DNA of 64,000 nucleotides. It comes from Tenacibaculum caenipelagi (GTDB taxonomy: Bacteria; Bacteroidota; Bacteroidia; Flavobacteriales; Flavobacteriaceae). Shown in pieces: positions 62,661-64,000 of this stretch (positions are counted from its first letter, which is position 1; the number at the start of each line of letters is the position of its first letter). The stretch is from the NCBI RefSeq assembly GCF_004363005.1, contig NZ_SNYH01000002.1:496001-560000 (forward strand), written 5' to 3'. The notes under the pieces were generated by a model that worked only from the letters and a program-made list of their open reading frames with translations, was not told where the DNA came from and ran no database searches. The translations under genes and the position numbers were made by a program.

Positions 62661-63842
62661 TTGAGCAACCAGCTTCAATATAACTTAGATTCTTATAAAT
62701 GTTGCGTTATTATACCAACATATAATAATGAGAAAACTTTGCAAAGGGTAATTGATAATACGCTTAAGTTTACTCAGAATATTATTGTAGTTAATGATGG
62801 TTCTACTGATGCTACAAGTACTATTTTAAAAGAGTATTCTTTTTTAAAACAACTGCATCACAAGCGTAATAAAGGAAAAGGTTCTGCATTAAGAAATGGA
62901 TTTAAGTTTGCGTACGAACAAGGTTATGAGTATGCAATCACTATAGATTCTGATGGACAACATTTTCCAGAAGATATTCCTGTTTTTTTGAAAAAACTAT
63001 CTCAAAAAGAACAAAATAAGGAGTTGTTACTGATTGGTGCAAGAAATATGAATCAAGATTCTGTGCCTAAAAAAAGTAGCTTTGGAAATAAGTTTTCTAA
63101 TTTTTGGTTTTGGGTTGAAACAGGAACACAATTACAAGATACCCAGTCAGGTTACAGACTTTACCCACTAAAAGTTCTTGATAAAATTAGATTTTACACT
63201 ACCAAATTCGAATTTGAAATTGAAGTTATTGTAAAAGCTGCTTGGAGAGGTGTAGCGGTTGAAAATGTGCCTGTAAAAGTGCTATATGATGAAACCGAAA
63301 GAGTTTCTCATTTTAGACCATTTAAAGATTTTACAAGAATAAGTGTTTTAAACACTTGGTTGGTATTAGTAACGTTTTTGTTTATAAAACCAAGAGACTT
63401 TTTAAGAAGTCTAAAAAAAAAAGGGGTTAAAAAATTTTTAATAGACGATGTACTTGTAAGTAGCGATTCTAGTATAAAAAAGTCAGTCTCAATAGCCTTA
63501 GGAGTTTTTTTTGGATTGTCTCCTTTTTGGGGGTTACAAGGTTTTTTAGCAATTGGTTTTTCTATTCTTTTAAAGCTAAATAAAACAATCTCATTTTTGT
63601 TTTCTAATATTAGTTTACCTCCATTAATTCCTTTCGTTGTATTGGCAAGTGTCAAAGTAGGTGAGTTTTTATTGGGAGAAAAAATTGAGTTTGATTTTCG
63701 TACTATTGAAAATATCAAAATGCTAACGCACATAAAAGTATATGTAGTTGGTAGTTTAGTTTTAGCAGGCTTTTCAGCAGTGCTTTTAGGAATAATTTCA
63801 CTGGCGCTTTTTAATATTTTTAAGCCTAAAAATAATGAGTAA
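62661..63842 (+). CDS. Family 2 glycosyltransferase fused to DUF2062 membrane domain
   Basis: A 393-residue protein, start TTG (no in-frame ATG before the first strand). GT-A domain ~10-230: CCVIIPTYNNEKTL, IIVVNDGSTD, ITIDSDGQH, DTQSGYRLYP. The C-terminal ~270-393 has DUF2062 features: KKSVSIALGVFFGLSPFWGLQG and three hydrophobic segments. Such fusions occur in aryl-polyene and flexirubin clusters and probably glycosylate or decorate the lipid head. It overlaps the next gene by 8 nt. Confidence 0.88.
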   Translation: MSNQLQYNLDSYKCCVIIPTYNNEKTLQRVIDNTLKFTQNIIVVNDGSTDATSTILKEYSFLKQLHHKRNKGKGSALRNGFKFAYEQGYEYAITIDSDGQHFPEDIPVFLKKLSQKEQNKELLLIGARNMNQDSVPKKSSFGNKFSNFWFWVETGTQLQDTQSGYRLYPLKVLDKIRFYTTKFEFEIEVIVKAAWRGVAVENVPVKVLYDETERVSHFRPFKDFTRISVLNTWLVLVTFLFIKPRDFLRSLKKKGVKKFLIDDVLVSSDSSIKKSVSIALGVFFGLSPFWGLQGFLAIGFSILLKLNKTISFLFSNISLPPLIPFVVLASVKVGEFLLGEKIEFDFRTIENIKMLTHIKVYVVGSLVLAGFSAVLLGIISLALFNIFKPKNNE

Positions 63843-64000
63843 TTTATTGTATTCAATATTTAAGTTTTTTAATCAGCGAAAAATAGTTTCGCTGGTAGTT
63901 ATTATAGGTTTGTTTAGTGGCCTTTTATACATTGCTTCGAATATAAAATTTGAAGAAGATATTTTAAAATTAGTGCCTCAAACTAACCAGTCTTCAGAAG
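63835..64000 (+). CDS. MMPL/RND-type exporter, N-terminal part (3' end outside window)
   Basis: The ATG at 63835 (8-nt overlap with the glycosyltransferase) opens a frame running to the window edge: a short amphipathic start, a TM helix (~17-35, VVIIGLFSGLLYIAS), then FEEDILKLVPQ. This is the typical opening of an MMPL-family transporter, where the first helix is followed by a periplasmic segment with an ILKLVP/D-L-P pattern. Aryl-polyene clusters carry such an exporter. Only 55 residues are visible. Confidence 0.7.
   Translation, partial: MSNLLYSIFKFFNQRKIVSLVVIIGLFSGLLYIASNIKFEEDILKLVPQTNQSSE

Overview
The window is ordinary chromosomal sequence from a marine-type Flavobacteriaceae bacterium (Bacteroidota), close to Tenacibaculum, Polaribacter or Aquimarina in style. 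The evidence is low-GC DNA, almost no Shine-Dalgarno sequences, promoters of the Bacteroidota type (-33 TTTG, -7 TAnnTTTG), several SusC/FecA-like receptors with an N-terminal carboxypeptidase-regulatory domain, a type IX secretion sorting tail, and a flexirubin-type pigment cluster. I saw no insertion sequence, phage, CRISPR array or rRNA. One tRNA gene is present.

Region 1 (1-10.4 kb) is an iron/siderophore locus. A 5'-truncated IucA/IucC siderophore synthetase heads a very tight + strand operon with a membrane acyltransferase-like protein, an exported alpha/beta hydrolase and a fatty-acid-hydroxylase/sterol-desaturase-like protein. On the - strand a TonB-dependent siderophore receptor, two small membrane proteins, a PepSY-type ferric-siderophore reductase and an AraC-type regulator follow each other. 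The receptor has a clear promoter with a 25-bp near-palindrome just upstream of it, a candidate Fur-type operator.

Region 2 (10.6-18 kb) is aromatic amino acid catabolism: homogentisate dioxygenase, 4-hydroxyphenylpyruvate dioxygenase and a tryptophan-dioxygenase-family protein. It is followed by a DUF3108 protein, an M23 peptidase lipoprotein with a Cys in place of the usual last zinc-ligand His, and glucose-6-phosphate isomerase.

Region 3 (18-47.4 kb) is mostly housekeeping and envelope genes: three large receptor or outer-membrane proteins with regulatory domains, three acyltransferase or desaturase lipid genes, an omega-amidase-like hydrolase, an AddB-like nuclease, tRNA-Ala(GGC), moaE and moaD (16 kb apart), pgk, an aldo/keto reductase, a tandem pair of beta-barrel paralogues, trpS, hemolysin III, a secreted M43 metalloprotease with a T9SS tail, a CYTH enzyme and recO.

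Region 4 (47.4 kb to the right edge) is a flexirubin/aryl-polyene biosynthesis cluster. A flavin-dependent, halogenase-like oxidoreductase is divergent from a long + strand operon. The operon encodes a tyrosine-ammonia-lyase-like enzyme, a WG-repeat protein, a ketoreductase, three active-looking ketosynthases, two catalytically degenerate ketosynthase-like proteins, two acyl carrier proteins, an LpxL-like acyltransferase, three hotdog proteins, a deacetylase, a LolA-like carrier, a lipoprotein, a beta-barrel protein, a glycosyltransferase-DUF2062 fusion and the start of an MMPL exporter. The likely logic is as follows. The ammonia lyase makes 4-coumarate as starter. The KS/KR/DH/ACP set extends it to an aryl polyene. 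Transferases esterify it, and LolA plus MMPL move it to the outer membrane. The dialkylresorcinol genes (DarA/DarB) expected for a true flexirubin are not in the window and would have to lie further on.

The known parts are mostly recognisable families. The less ordinary points are the siderophore tailoring operon, the PepSY protein with an extra C-terminal membrane module, the H-x-C M23 peptidase, the WG-repeat gene inside the pigment operon, and the two degenerate KS-like partners.
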